From contig NZ_CAJLKP010000028.1 of the NCBI RefSeq assembly GCF_905207245.1, positions 1 to 63,997 of the forward strand: a DNA stretch of 63,997 bases. Reading direction: 5' to 3'. The DNA is from an uncultured Bacteroides sp. GTDB lineage: Bacteria; Bacteroidota; Bacteroidia; Bacteroidales; Bacteroidaceae. The notes below the pieces were generated by a model that saw only the letters and a program-made list of their open reading frames with translations, had not been told where the DNA came from and did not search any database. Positions 1-8,836 of this stretch are shown here, one piece after another. The position numbers and the translations under genes are program-made. Each line of letters begins with the position of its first letter. Position 1 is the stretch's first letter.

Positions 1-846
1 ATCGCCAGCCGCAAACACTCCGGGAACCTTGGTACGGGGACTATCACCGTCAGTGATGATATATCCCACCTCATCGGTATCCAGGTAAGGTTTGAAAATG
101 TCCGAATTAGGCTTATGACCGATGGCAAGGAAAAATCCGTCGATAGGCAGCGAATAACGTTCTTCGTCCGGTTCTTCCCAACGTTTTACGAGATTCATAC
201 CTTCTACACCGTTATCTCCAAAGAGTCCGACTACATTATGCTCGAAAAGGACTTCAATCTTATCGTGCTTCATCACACGCTCTTGCATGATCTTTGAAGC
301 ACGAAGATAGGGCTTGCGTACAACCAAATAGACTTTAGAAGCGAGTCCGGCCAGATAGATGGCTTCTTCGCAAGCGGTATCGCCACCACCCACAACAGCA
401 ACTACCTTTTTGCGATAGAAAAATCCGTCACAAGTAGCACAAGCACTGACCCCCATACCGGCATATCTCTTTTCATCATCCAAACCTAAGTATTTGGCTG
501 TGGCACCGGTAGCGATAATCAATGAATCGGCTTCAATTACTTTTTCACCATCAATCGTGATTTTGTAGGGAGCTTGGCCAAGGTCGGAAGCAGTAGCGAT
601 TCCAAAACGGATATCGGCACCGAATCGTTCGGCCTGTGTACGAAGATCTTCCATCAATTGCGGTCCGCTGATTCCCTGAGGATAGCCCGGGAAATTTTCT
701 ACATCGGTAGTCGTGGTCAACTGTCCACCCGGTTGTATTCCTTCGTAAAGCACCGGTGACAAATTTGCACGTCCTGCATAAATAGCGGCTGTATAGCCGG
801 CTGGTCCTGAACCTATAATAAGGCATTTAATTCTTTCTGTTTCCAT
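1..846 (-). CDS. trxB: Thioredoxin reductase (partial, C-terminus outside the window)
   Basis: This FAD/NADPH enzyme reduces thioredoxin in the cytoplasm. It reads leftward from ATG at 846 and stays open to base 1, giving 282 codons of the roughly 310-320 usual for the family. The N-terminus holds the FAD dinucleotide-binding motif GSGPAGYTAA. The redox-active disulfide motif CATC follows near residue 135 (SACATCDGFF), then the NADPH-binding motif VGGGDTACEEA, and the last visible residues VFAAGD are the start of the conserved C-terminal FAD motif. It lies 56 bp downstream of the LolA-like gene on the same strand, so it may be the third gene of an ftsK-lolA-trxB run. Identity is secure; only the end is unseen. 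Confidence 0.95.
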   Translation of the reverse strand, partial: METERIKCLIIGSGPAGYTAAIYAGRANLSPVLYEGIQPGGQLTTTTDVENFPGYPQGISGPQLMEDLRTQAERFGADIRFGIATASDLGQAPYKITIDGEKVIEADSLIIATGATAKYLGLDDEKRYAGMGVSACATCDGFFYRKKVVAVVGGGDTACEEAIYLAGLASKVYLVVRKPYLRASKIMQERVMKHDKIEVLFEHNVVGLFGDNGVEGMNLVKRWEEPDEERYSLPIDGFFLAIGHKPNSDIFKPYLDTDEVGYIITDGDSPRTKVPGVFAAGD

Positions 847-902
847 ATTCCTATTTTACATTCTACGATTTATAATAAACGATCGAAGTTACTCCTCTTG
901 AC

Positions 903-1544
903 CTATCGGAGATCGATCACCTCGGCATGAGGATAGAGCTTCTTATCAAACACAAACATACTGTCGGCATATTTCAATCCTGCCTGATAGCTGGTCACCG
1001 TGATTTCGCTACGGCTCTTATCACGTTGTTCCATCAGAATGAAGAGTGGCTGGTAAGTGTCTTTACTGACATAAAGCACAATTCGTGATAAATCCCGTTT
1101 CTTGTCGGTAGCAGTCAGCACCACTTGATAAATCGATTTGCCACCAAAATTCTTCAGTGTTCCAAGCTTATAGCTGAAACCATGGCGATAAATCTGCAAA
1201 AGTGCGTACGGATTAAGACTTTGCAGTTCGACTCCGGTTGGATTGCTGATATTGACCTCGTCACTACCTGCCAGATAACTCCATTGGGTCTTGCCATCAA
1301 ACCACGTGGTACCATCGTCCGTTTTCAGCACGAACTTCTCTCCCCTGAGTTCAATGACTCCGGCAGATTGTCCCGCCATCCGGCCTTTATTGAACACCGT
1401 CACGTTGAATCCCGCACGAATCCCCCCTGCTTTCTCAAATGTGGCTGCCGTTTTATCAAGCACAACCTTTGCCTGCATTTGTTGTTGCGCAAACACAGGC
1501 AAAGTCAGTAAAGCTATCCAAATGCTAATTATAATCTGCTTCAT
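903..1544 (-). CDS. LolA-like outer-membrane lipoprotein carrier protein
   Basis: This is a 213-residue exported protein of the LolA/LolB-like fold, predicted to carry lipoproteins or other lipids across the periplasm. A short signal peptide (MKQIIISIWIALLTLPVFA) precedes a mature chain with alternating beta strands and the family pattern of hydrophobic strands around LKTDDGTTWFDGKTQWSY. I chose ATG at 1544 because it gives a compact signal peptide; an in-frame ATG three codons upstream (1553) is also possible. It follows ftsK by about 25 bp on the same strand. That arrangement is common in Bacteroidetes, where LolB is usually missing. Fold assignment is by pattern, and the cargo is not known from sequence. 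Confidence 0.8.
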   Translation of the reverse strand: MKQIIISIWIALLTLPVFAQQQMQAKVVLDKTAATFEKAGGIRAGFNVTVFNKGRMAGQSAGVIELRGEKFVLKTDDGTTWFDGKTQWSYLAGSDEVNISNPTGVELQSLNPYALLQIYRHGFSYKLGTLKNFGGKSIYQVVLTATDKKRDLSRIVLYVSKDTYQPLFILMEQRDKSRSEITVTSYQAGLKYADSMFVFDKKLYPHAEVIDLR

Positions 1545-1568
1545 TGTATACACTCATTTAACGTTTGA

Positions 1569-4058
1569 TTATTGAATATTGTTCAAACGCATTTCAAGGT
1601 CGTTCTCGTCAACACAAAGTACGTCGCGCGCCTTGCTTCCTTGCGAAGGACCCACAATGCCGGCCTTTTCAAGCTGATCCATCAAGCGTCCGGCACGGTT
1701 GTAGCCAATGGAGAATTTACGCTGTATCAACGAAGTTGACCCTTGCTGATGAATTACGATCAGGCGGGCAGCATCTTCAAACAAAGGATCGAGACGCCCC
1801 ATATCGACATCTCCCAGATCGCTTCCGCTGTCTTCGCTCACATATTCGGGCAAGAAGAAAGCGGTAGGATATCCTTGTTGGCGTGAAATATATTTGGTAA
1901 TTTCTTCCACTTCCGGCGTATCGATAAAAGCACACTGCACACGCACCGGATCGGCCCCTTGCAAGAAAAGCATATCACCACGCCCAATCAGTTGATTGGC
2001 TCCCGGACGGTCAAGGATGGTACGTGAGTCCATCATGGCCGACACACGGAACGCAATACGCGCCGGGAAGTTGGCTTTGATAGTACCGGTAATGATATTT
2101 GTAGTCGGACGCTGGGTTGCAATAATCATGTGGATACCTACGGCACGTGCCAACTGCGCAATACGGGCAATCGGCAACTCGATCTCCTTGCCAGCAGTCA
2201 TGATCAAGTCTCCGAACTCATCGATGACTACCACAATATAAGGCATAAATTTATGCCCTTTCTCCGGATTCAGGCGGCGGTTGATGAATTTCTCATTGTA
2301 CTCTTTGATATTGCGTACATGTGCCATTTTCAACAGATCGTAACGACTGTCCATCTCTACACAGACTGAGTTGAGGGTCTGCACCACCTTGGTCACATCG
2401 GTGATGATAGCATCCTCACCATCGGGAAGCTTCGCGAGAAAATGATGCTCAATAACAGAATAAATACTGAACTCTACCTTTTTAGGATCCACCAGAACGA
2501 ACTTCAGTTCGGCAGGATGCTTCTTGTAGAGCAATGAAGTGATGATGGCATTCAAACCGACAGATTTACCCTGTCCGGTAGCACCTGCCACCAGCACATG
2601 AGGCATTTTGCAAAGATCTACCATGAATACCTCGTTCGTAATGGTCTTGCCAAGCGCAATAGGCAAATCGTAAGTCGATTCCTGAAACTTCTTACTGCCG
2701 ATGATGGACTGCCCCGAAACAATCTTAGGATTTGAATTAGGTACCTCGATACCGATTGTACCTTTTCCCGGTATAGGAGCTATAATACGGATACCCAAGG
2801 CAGAAAGGCTTAAAGCGATATCATCTTCCAACCCACGGATCTTTGAGATGCGCACTCCCTGTTCCGGAGTGATTTCGTAAAGAGTCACCGTAGGACCTAC
2901 CGTAGCTTTAATCGTACTGATTTCAATACCAAAACTACGCAATGTATTAATGATACGGTCTTTATTTGCGTTCTGTTCCTCCATATTGATGGTAGGCTCA
3001 CTATTTTCATAGTGCTTCATCAAATCGATAGTAGGGAAATGATAGTTTTCCAGATCCAACTTTGGATTATAGGGTTCGGTTTCCGTTCCCTGATAACTTT
3101 CGTCATCGGCAGCAGCCTCTATTTCAAAATCAGGCCCGTTATCTGCCGACTCTGCCCGAAAAGGGGGCACAGGATCAGGAGTTGTCTGTTCGAAAGTCAT
3201 GGTGACATCACCATCGGTTGCCGTATTTCTGCTTTCCGTAACTATTGGAGACTCAGAAGGAGACTCGACAAGCAGATCGGATACGGTAGGAGTTTCCACC
3301 TTCTTCACCGGTACCTCCTGACGGAAAGTGCGATTAACATCGAATTCCACTTCCTGAGGTTTCGGATTATCATATTCACGGGGATCGGAATCCTGCTTCA
3401 CCTCTGAATGTTCTTCTTTTTGTTTACGTTTCAGGAAACTAAGAGTGAAAAGCTTACGCAACCAGATGACTGTGCGGGCACTCATATATATAAGAAAACA
3501 AATGCCTGTCACCAAAAGAATAAGCCAAACACCGGGAATACCGACCTGCGAAATAAGCCAGTTACTGATATTATATCCATGCAATCCCCCCAGATAAATG
3601 AATGAATCCTGATAATGATCCATAAAAATAAAGCCCAGGAAAACGGAAAACCAAATGAGCAACAGTGTACATCCGATGAACCACTTCCAAAGACGCACCA
3701 CACGCACACGCATCAGCTTCAATCCGGCTACAGCCAGATAAACCAAAATAAAGAAAGAGGAGACACCAAAACAGTCATTGATTAGATAACTTGCCAGCTG
3801 AGCTCCCCGGGAACCTGCATAGTTTTTTACATGATTATTTACAGCAGCAAGATCCTGGGCATTCCCGCTATCAATGATACTCTGGTCGGCTGCTCCGGTG
3901 AAAAAGAAGGAGGTAAAAGCCAGCAACAGATAGACTGAAAAGATGACCAATACCAATCCGATCACAAAGTGGATTGTTTCGTTTCTGAAGAAAGCCAAGT
4001 ACTTATTAGTGGAAGCCGGCTTCTGTTCTGCTTCCTTATCTGATTTCTTTTTTGCCAT
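1569..4058 (-). CDS. ftsK: DNA translocase FtsK/SpoIIIE
   Basis: This septal DNA pump clears chromosome termini into daughter cells. The 829-residue protein has four predicted membrane helices in the first ~200 residues, a charged, Pro/Glu-rich linker (~210-345), and the FtsK motor domain. Walker A is GATGQGKSVG with Lys at about residue 498, and Walker B is VVVIDEFGDL. The C-terminal winged-helix gamma domain (~765-829, RKFSIGYNRAGRLMDQLE), which reads polar KOPS-type sites, is present. The length is typical of Bacteroides FtsK. It starts 112 bp from the divergent DUF5063 gene and leads the ftsK-lolA-trxB group. Confidence 0.95.
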   Translation of the reverse strand: MAKKKSDKEAEQKPASTNKYLAFFRNETIHFVIGLVLVIFSVYLLLAFTSFFFTGAADQSIIDSGNAQDLAAVNNHVKNYAGSRGAQLASYLINDCFGVSSFFILVYLAVAGLKLMRVRVVRLWKWFIGCTLLLIWFSVFLGFIFMDHYQDSFIYLGGLHGYNISNWLISQVGIPGVWLILLVTGICFLIYMSARTVIWLRKLFTLSFLKRKQKEEHSEVKQDSDPREYDNPKPQEVEFDVNRTFRQEVPVKKVETPTVSDLLVESPSESPIVTESRNTATDGDVTMTFEQTTPDPVPPFRAESADNGPDFEIEAAADDESYQGTETEPYNPKLDLENYHFPTIDLMKHYENSEPTINMEEQNANKDRIINTLRSFGIEISTIKATVGPTVTLYEITPEQGVRISKIRGLEDDIALSLSALGIRIIAPIPGKGTIGIEVPNSNPKIVSGQSIIGSKKFQESTYDLPIALGKTITNEVFMVDLCKMPHVLVAGATGQGKSVGLNAIITSLLYKKHPAELKFVLVDPKKVEFSIYSVIEHHFLAKLPDGEDAIITDVTKVVQTLNSVCVEMDSRYDLLKMAHVRNIKEYNEKFINRRLNPEKGHKFMPYIVVVIDEFGDLIMTAGKEIELPIARIAQLARAVGIHMIIATQRPTTNIITGTIKANFPARIAFRVSAMMDSRTILDRPGANQLIGRGDMLFLQGADPVRVQCAFIDTPEVEEITKYISRQQGYPTAFFLPEYVSEDSGSDLGDVDMGRLDPLFEDAARLIVIHQQGSTSLIQRKFSIGYNRAGRLMDQLEKAGIVGPSQGSKARDVLCVDENDLEMRLNNIQ

Positions 4059-4094
4059 GTGGATGAAGAATCTTAAGCTATATGATTAATGATG

Positions 4095-4102
4095 CAAAAG
4101 TA
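4095..4102 (-). promoter_or_regulatory. Putative -7 box for ftsK
   Basis: On the minus strand this reads TACTTTTG, a match to the Bacteroides -7 consensus TAnnTTTG, 36 bp upstream of the ftsK start. The -33 element is not clear. It lies back-to-back with the DUF5063 promoter in the short divergent spacer. Confidence 0.5.
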
Positions 4103-4143
4103 GTAAAAAAAAGAATTTCATTGGACTACCCACAACTTTTTCT

Positions 4144-4151
4144 TACCTTTG
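4144..4151 (+). promoter_or_regulatory. Putative -7 box for the DUF5063 gene
   Basis: TACCTTTG matches TAnnTTTG and sits 20 bp upstream of the ATG at 4171. A TTGG lies about 23 bp further up at the -33 distance. It would give a very short leader. Confidence 0.55.
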
Positions 4152-4170
4152 CGTTTCAATTCAAGCTGAT

Positions 4171-4806
4171 ATGAAAAAAGAAAGCCAAGTAATATTTGAT
4201 AAGAATGTGATAGAATTCGTTACGGTAGCTGCCGAGTTCTGCGCTTTTCTGGAACGTGCCGAAGGCATGAAACGTAGTATGTTTGTTGACACCACCCTGA
4301 AAATTCTTCCTTTACTTTATCTAAAAGCGTCCATGCTTCCGAAATGCGAAATGATAGGCGACGAAGCACCGGAAATATATGTGACGGAAGAAATATACGA
4401 AGTGTTGCGCATCAACCTGGCATCCGTATTGGCAGAAAAGGACGACTATCTGGAAGTATTCCTGCCCGACATGGCTTACAGCGATGAACCCATCAAAAAG
4501 AATATTTCGGAAGACCTGGCCGATATCTATCAGGATATCAAAGATTTTATCTTTGTATTTCAACTGGGATTGAACGAGACGATGAATGACTCCCTTGCCA
4601 TTTGCCAGGAAAACTTCGGACTCTTGTGGGGACAAAAACTGGTAAATACCATGCGTGCCCTGCATGACGTGAAATATAGTCCGAAGGCCCGGGGAGAAGA
4701 CGAAGAAGAGGATGAATACGAACCCGAAAACAATGAAGACTGTCACTGTGAAGATGACGACTGCCATTGTCACGATCATGGCTGTCATTGCCACGACGAT
4801 GAATAA
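4171..4806 (+). CDS. DUF5063 family protein with a His/Cys/Asp-rich tail
   Basis: This is a 211-residue cytoplasmic, mostly alpha-helical protein of unknown function that I recognise as the DUF5063 family of Bacteroidetes. There is no signal peptide. The last ~40 residues are extraordinary: an acidic run (EDEEEDEYEPE) followed by repeated HC/CHCH clusters mixed with Asp, ending HCHDDE. This looks like a flexible metal-binding tail; that is inference from composition only. The gene begins a rightward run with the exonuclease 6 bp downstream and rlmI after it, so the three are probably co-transcribed and may share a role in RNA or DNA metabolism. Confidence 0.8.
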   Translation: MKKESQVIFDKNVIEFVTVAAEFCAFLERAEGMKRSMFVDTTLKILPLLYLKASMLPKCEMIGDEAPEIYVTEEIYEVLRINLASVLAEKDDYLEVFLPDMAYSDEPIKKNISEDLADIYQDIKDFIFVFQLGLNETMNDSLAICQENFGLLWGQKLVNTMRALHDVKYSPKARGEDEEEDEYEPENNEDCHCEDDDCHCHDHGCHCHDDE

Positions 4807-4812
4807 ACGAAT

Positions 4813-5460
4813 ATGATTTTAAAAAGAACCATAAGCAAAGAAGAGGTGAAGGAGATGCCCAAAGCAGCATTCCCCGGACGGATTCATGTAATACAAACTG
4901 AAAGTGAAGCGGAAAAAGCAGTGGCTTATCTGCAATCCCAGGCAATTCTGGGCATCGACAGCGAAACCCGTCCCTCATTCACCAAAGGACATTCCCATAA
5001 AGTAGCATTGCTCCAGATTTCATCTGACGAGTGTTGCTTCCTGTTCCGCCTGAACATGACCGGGCTGACCCAACCCATCATAGAGTTGCTTGAAAATCCG
5101 GAAGTGATCAAAGTAGGACTCTCGTTGAAAGACGACTTTATGATGTTGCATAAACGGGCTCCTTTCAACCAGCAGGCATGCATCGAGTTGCAAGAGTATG
5201 TCCGTCCGTTCGGCATTCAGGATAAAAGCCTACAAAAGATATACGGTATCCTATTCAGGGAAAAAATCTCAAAATCACAACGTCTTTCCAATTGGGAAGC
5301 AGATGTACTGACGGATGCCCAAAAGCAATATGCAGCTACAGACGCATGGGCTTGCCTCAACATATATCACCTGCTACAAGACCTAAAGCGTACGGGTAAC
5401 TACGAACTGGCCCCGGAAGAAGAAACCGTAGAGACGGTGAAAGCAGGTTCGGATCAATGA
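4813..5460 (+). CDS. 3'-5' exonuclease, DEDDy type (RNase D/WRN-like)
   Basis: This is a stand-alone 215-residue DnaQ-fold exonuclease without the HRDC domains of full RNase D. The metal-binding motifs are visible: Exo I GIDSETRP (Asp and Glu), Exo II GLSLKDDFMML (Asp), and Exo III YAATDAWACL (Tyr and Asp four apart, the DEDDy signature). It probably trims RNA or single-stranded DNA ends in the cytoplasm. It is separated from the DUF5063 gene by 6 bp and from rlmI by 27 bp, which indicates an operon. Confidence 0.88.
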   Translation: MILKRTISKEEVKEMPKAAFPGRIHVIQTESEAEKAVAYLQSQAILGIDSETRPSFTKGHSHKVALLQISSDECCFLFRLNMTGLTQPIIELLENPEVIKVGLSLKDDFMMLHKRAPFNQQACIELQEYVRPFGIQDKSLQKIYGILFREKISKSQRLSNWEADVLTDAQKQYAATDAWACLNIYHLLQDLKRTGNYELAPEEETVETVKAGSDQ

Positions 5461-5487
5461 TAAAAATAAAAACAACATAATAAATTT

Positions 5488-6666
5488 ATGCATAAAGTAT
5501 ATCTTAAACCCGGCAAAGAAGACTCACTGAAACGGTTCCATCCCTGGATTTTCTCCGGGGCCATTGCTCACTTCGACGGCGAACCCGAAGAAGGAGAAGT
5601 AGTGGAAGTGTATACCTCAAAAAAAGAATTCATAGCTAAAGGGCATTTCCAAATCGGAAGCATTGCCATACGTGTTCTTTCCTTTAAACAAGAAGAGATC
5701 GACCATGACTTCTGGAAACGCAAGTTGGAAGTGGCTTATGACATGCGACGCAGCATCGGCATCGCTGCCAACCCGACTAACAACACTTACCGCCTGGTAC
5801 ACGGAGAAGGCGATAACCTGCCAGGACTTGTTATCGATGTTTATGCCCGGACCGCCGTAATGCAGGCACACTCTGCCGGCATGCACGTAGACCGCATGGC
5901 CATTGCCGAAGCATTGTCCGAAGTAATGGGCAACCAGATTGAAAACATCTACTATAAATCGGAAACGACTTTGCCATTCAAAGCGGACCTTTTTCCGGAA
6001 AACGGTTTCCTCAAAGGAGGAAGTAACGACAACATCGCTCAGGAATATGGATTAAAGTTCCATGTAGACTGGCTGAAAGGACAAAAAACGGGATTCTTCG
6101 TAGACCAACGCGAAAACCGTGCTTTGTTGGAACGTTATGCCAAAGACCGTTCGGTATTAAACATGTTCTGCTACACCGGCGGATTCTCCTTTTACGCCAT
6201 GCGTGGAGGTGCCAAACAGGTACATTCGGTAGACAGTTCTGCCAAGGCCATTGATTTGACTAATAAAAATGTAGAATTAAATTTCCCGGGTGATACCCGT
6301 CATGCGGCTTTTGCAGAAGATGCTTTCAAATATCTCGACCGCATGGGCGACCAATACGATTTGATCATTCTCGATCCGCCGGCATTCGCCAAGCACAAAG
6401 ACGCATTGCGCAACGCCCTCCAAGGTTATCGCAAACTTAATGCCAAAGCATTTGAGAAAATCAAACCGGGCGGTATCCTGTTCACCTTCTCTTGTTCACA
6501 GGTAGTGACCAAAGATAATTTCCGTACTGCTGTATTCACAGCAGCAGCCATGTCCGGTAGAAGTGTACGCATACTGCATCAGTTGACTCAACCAGCAGAT
6601 CATCCGGTAAATATCTATCATCCGGAAGGAGAATATCTCAAAGGATTGGTACTGTATGTCGAATAA
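5488..6666 (+). CDS. rlmI: 23S rRNA (cytosine-C5)-methyltransferase, RlmI family
   Basis: This 392-residue class I SAM-dependent RNA methyltransferase has an N-terminal PUA domain (~1-80, beginning KVYLKPGKEDSLKRFHPWIFSGA), a central EEHD-type domain and a C-terminal Rossmann domain. The SAM-binding segment is VLNMFCYTGGFSFYA and the catalytic-region motif is DLIILDPPAFAK. Family members make m5C at position 1962 of E. coli 23S rRNA; the exact target here is inferred. It is the last gene before a hairpin terminator at 6816. Confidence 0.9.
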   Translation: MHKVYLKPGKEDSLKRFHPWIFSGAIAHFDGEPEEGEVVEVYTSKKEFIAKGHFQIGSIAIRVLSFKQEEIDHDFWKRKLEVAYDMRRSIGIAANPTNNTYRLVHGEGDNLPGLVIDVYARTAVMQAHSAGMHVDRMAIAEALSEVMGNQIENIYYKSETTLPFKADLFPENGFLKGGSNDNIAQEYGLKFHVDWLKGQKTGFFVDQRENRALLERYAKDRSVLNMFCYTGGFSFYAMRGGAKQVHSVDSSAKAIDLTNKNVELNFPGDTRHAAFAEDAFKYLDRMGDQYDLIILDPPAFAKHKDALRNALQGYRKLNAKAFEKIKPGGILFTFSCSQVVTKDNFRTAVFTAAAMSGRSVRILHQLTQPADHPVNIYHPEGEYLKGLVLYVE

Positions 6667-6739
6667 TCGCCTTAGTAGCATAAAAGCAGAAGCTACAAAG
6701 TTAATATGAGTTAACAAACAGAAGATTTTTACCAAATCA

Positions 6740-6772
6740 TTATGTTCTATAACATAAAACCCTTTATCTTTG
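6740..6772 (+). promoter_or_regulatory. Promoter with overlapping palindrome, upstream of a candidate small RNA
   Basis: TATCTTTG at 6765-6772 is a full TAnnTTTG box. Just upstream, TTATGTT-CTAT-AACATAA (6740-6757) is a perfect 7-bp inverted repeat covering the -33 region, which could be a repressor site. No open frame of note follows before the terminator at 6816, so this promoter seems to serve a short RNA. Both elements are read directly; function is inferred. Confidence 0.5.
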
Positions 6773-6778
6773 CAATGT

Positions 6779-6847
6779 GTTTTTCATGGTATTAGATTTA
6801 AGGTTAATAAAGATTGGCTGTCTGGGATAGATAGCCTTCTTTTTTTA
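6779..6847 (+). ncRNA. Candidate ~70-nt small RNA between rlmI and the permease gene
   Basis: A TAnnTTTG promoter box at 6765 and a strong intrinsic terminator at 6816-6846 bracket about 70 bases with no convincing reading frame. The body is AT-rich up to the terminator stem. The likely 5' end, 6-8 bp past the -7 box, is an estimate. It could instead be a leader whose read-through reaches the permease gene at 6937, although that gene has its own -7 box at 6884. I do not recognise the RNA family with certainty. Confidence 0.4.
6816..6847 (+). terminator. Intrinsic terminator
   Basis: The stem GGCTGTC / GATAGCC (7 bp with one G-T pair) has a 7-base loop and is followed by TTCTTTTTTT. It would end transcripts from rlmI and/or from the candidate small RNA. 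Confidence 0.8.
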
Positions 6848-6883
6848 TATACCCCTCACAACCACCTTTTCCAATAATTTTCC

Positions 6884-6891
6884 TACATTTG
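6884..6891 (+). promoter_or_regulatory. Putative -7 box for the NupG-like permease
   Basis: TACATTTG matches TAnnTTTG exactly, 46 bp upstream of the chosen ATG at 6937. A promoter here argues against the in-frame TTG at 6889 as the start codon. Confidence 0.6.
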
Positions 6892-6936
6892 CACCAATCT
6901 ATCAATAATAAAGAGAAACACATAAAAATAAAAGCT

Positions 6937-8193
6937 ATGAGCATTAAAGTTCGTTTGATTATCATGAACTTCCTGCAATTTTTCGTATGGGGGGCATGGT
7001 TAATTTCATTAGGAGGTTACATGGGTAGAGAACTCCACTTCGAAGGAGGCCAAATTGGCGCAATATTCGCAACCATGGGTATTGCCTCTCTAATTATGCC
7101 CGGCATCATTGGTATCATTGCCGATAAATGGTTCAATGCAGAACGTTTATACGGACTTTGCCATATTATAGGGGCTGCCTGCCTTTTCTACGCTTCTACC
7201 GCTACGGGATATGACCAGATGTATTGGGCAATGTTACTCAATTTATTGGTATATATGCCGACTTTATCACTGGCCAATACGGTTTCGTACAATTCGCTTG
7301 AACAATATAAGTGTGATTTAATCAAAGATTTCCCTCCCATTCGCGTATGGGGAACCATTGGTTTTATCTGTGCGATGTGGGCGGTAGATCTTACCGGATT
7401 CAAGAACTCAAGCGCTCAACTTTATGTAGGTGGCGCATCTGCATTAATGCTGGGTTTGTATGCTTTCACCCTGCCGGCATGTAAACCCGCCAAGACCGGA
7501 AGCAAATCACTGCTTTCTTCTTTAGGGCTGGATGCATTTGTATTATTCAAAAGAAAGAAAATGGCCATTTTCTTCCTATTCTCCATGCTTCTGGGAGCAG
7601 CGTTACAGATTACCAATACGTATGGCGACCTTTTCCTGGGTAGTTTTGCCAGTATTCCCGAGTATGCAGATTCCTTCGGCGTGAAACATTCAGTTATCCT
7701 GCTATCCATCTCGCAGATGTCCGAAACATTATTTATTCTCGCCATACCTTTCTTCCTGAGACATTTCGGAATCAAACAGGTAATGCTGATCAGTATGTTT
7801 GCATGGGTATTCCGGTTTGGACTGTTCGGCTTCGGAGATCCGGGTTCCGGTCTGTGGATGTTAATCTTGTCCATGATTGTTTATGGCATGGCATTCGATT
7901 TCTTCAACATTTCGGGTTCGTTGTTTGTTGAACAAGAAACCAGCTCCAATATCCGTGCCAGTGCCCAGGGATTATTCTTTATGATGACCAACGGTTTGGG
8001 TGCCATTATTGGAGGATACGCCAGCGGTGCCGTAGTAGACGCTTTCTCAGTATATGCCGATGGCAAACTGGTAAGTCGTGAGTGGCCCGAAATCTGGTTT
8101 ATCTTTGCTGCCTACGCATTGGCTATCGGCATTTTATTTGCCCTGGTATTCAAGTACAAGCACCGACCGGAAGAAGCAGTAAATAGAAAGTAG
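6937..8193 (+). CDS. MFS nucleoside permease, NHS (NupG/XapB-like) family
   Basis: This is an inner-membrane proton symporter of about 418 residues with twelve predicted membrane segments. It begins MSIKVRLIIMNFLQFFVWGAW, the typical N-terminal helix of the nucleoside:H+ symporter family, and has the loop motif GIIADKWFNAERLYG between helices 2 and 3. I chose ATG at 6937 because the upstream TTG at 6889 adds a polar extension and overlaps the -7 box. The likely substrates are nucleosides, by family. The DUF151 gene follows after 37 bp. Confidence 0.85.
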   Translation: MSIKVRLIIMNFLQFFVWGAWLISLGGYMGRELHFEGGQIGAIFATMGIASLIMPGIIGIIADKWFNAERLYGLCHIIGAACLFYASTATGYDQMYWAMLLNLLVYMPTLSLANTVSYNSLEQYKCDLIKDFPPIRVWGTIGFICAMWAVDLTGFKNSSAQLYVGGASALMLGLYAFTLPACKPAKTGSKSLLSSLGLDAFVLFKRKKMAIFFLFSMLLGAALQITNTYGDLFLGSFASIPEYADSFGVKHSVILLSISQMSETLFILAIPFFLRHFGIKQVMLISMFAWVFRFGLFGFGDPGSGLWMLILSMIVYGMAFDFFNISGSLFVEQETSSNIRASAQGLFFMMTNGLGAIIGGYASGAVVDAFSVYADGKLVSREWPEIWFIFAAYALAIGILFALVFKYKHRPEEAVNRK

Positions 8194-8198
8194 TAAGT

Positions 8199-8220
8199 GA
8201 GTGGCGGTTGTCCACCGCTC
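8199..8220 (+). other. Short hairpin between permease and DUF151 genes
   Basis: GAGTGGCGG-TTGT-CCACCGCTC forms a 9-bp stem with two G-T pairs in RNA. There is no T-tract after it, so it is more likely an mRNA processing or attenuation element than a terminator. It lies immediately before the ATG at 8231. Confidence 0.45.
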
Positions 8221-8230
8221 AGAAAAGATT

Positions 8231-8833
8231 ATGGATAAAAAGAAAAAAGTAGAACTGGAAATACTAAACATCTCCAACAGTCAGGAACAGGCAGGAGCTT
8301 ATGCACTGGTGCTGGGAGAAGTAAACGGCGCACGTCAATTACCGGTGATTATCGGTGCGACGGAAGCACAGGCGATGTTAATCGGCCTGAAAGGCATTGT
8401 CCCGCCACGCCCGTTGACACACAACCTTTTCGCTTCATGCCTGGAAGTATTGGGGGTGAACATGATGCGTGCTCTTATATATAGAGTGGATAACGGTGTA
8501 TTCTATTCCTATATCTATCTGAAAGCGGACGATGCCATCATCCGCATGGATGCACGCACCTCGGATGCAGTGGCTATGGCCTTACGGATGAAAGCCCCGA
8601 TTTTTATTTATGAAGAGATACTGGAATCTGAGCAACTTAAGACCGGAAAAGAAAACGATAGTCCAAGCATAGCCCCTATGGGAGAAAATCCTGCCCCGCA
8701 CGATGACGAGTTCTTCCATGGAGATACGATGGAAATGCTGCAAAAAGCTTTGCAGGAAGCCATTGCAAACGAGAATTACGAACGCGCAGCCCACATCAGG
8801 GACGAAATAGCCAAACGAAAAAAACAGCAATAA
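8231..8833 (+). CDS. DUF151 bifunctional nuclease-domain protein with C-terminal UVR motif
   Basis: This is a 200-residue cytoplasmic protein. Residues ~1-130 form the DUF151/BFN domain (VELEILNISNSQEQAGAYAL through LPVIIGATEAQAMLI and DARTSDAVAMALR). The C-terminus carries a UvrB/UvrC-type UVR helix pair (LQEAIANENYERAAHIRDEI). The combination is common in Bacteroidetes and other phyla, and its true role is unclear. I start at ATG 8231; an in-frame GTG at 8201 lies inside a hairpin and is unlikely. rsmE follows 3 bp later. Confidence 0.85.
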   Translation: MDKKKKVELEILNISNSQEQAGAYALVLGEVNGARQLPVIIGATEAQAMLIGLKGIVPPRPLTHNLFASCLEVLGVNMMRALIYRVDNGVFYSYIYLKADDAIIRMDARTSDAVAMALRMKAPIFIYEEILESEQLKTGKENDSPSIAPMGENPAPHDDEFFHGDTMEMLQKALQEAIANENYERAAHIRDEIAKRKKQQ

Positions 8834-8836
8834 CTT

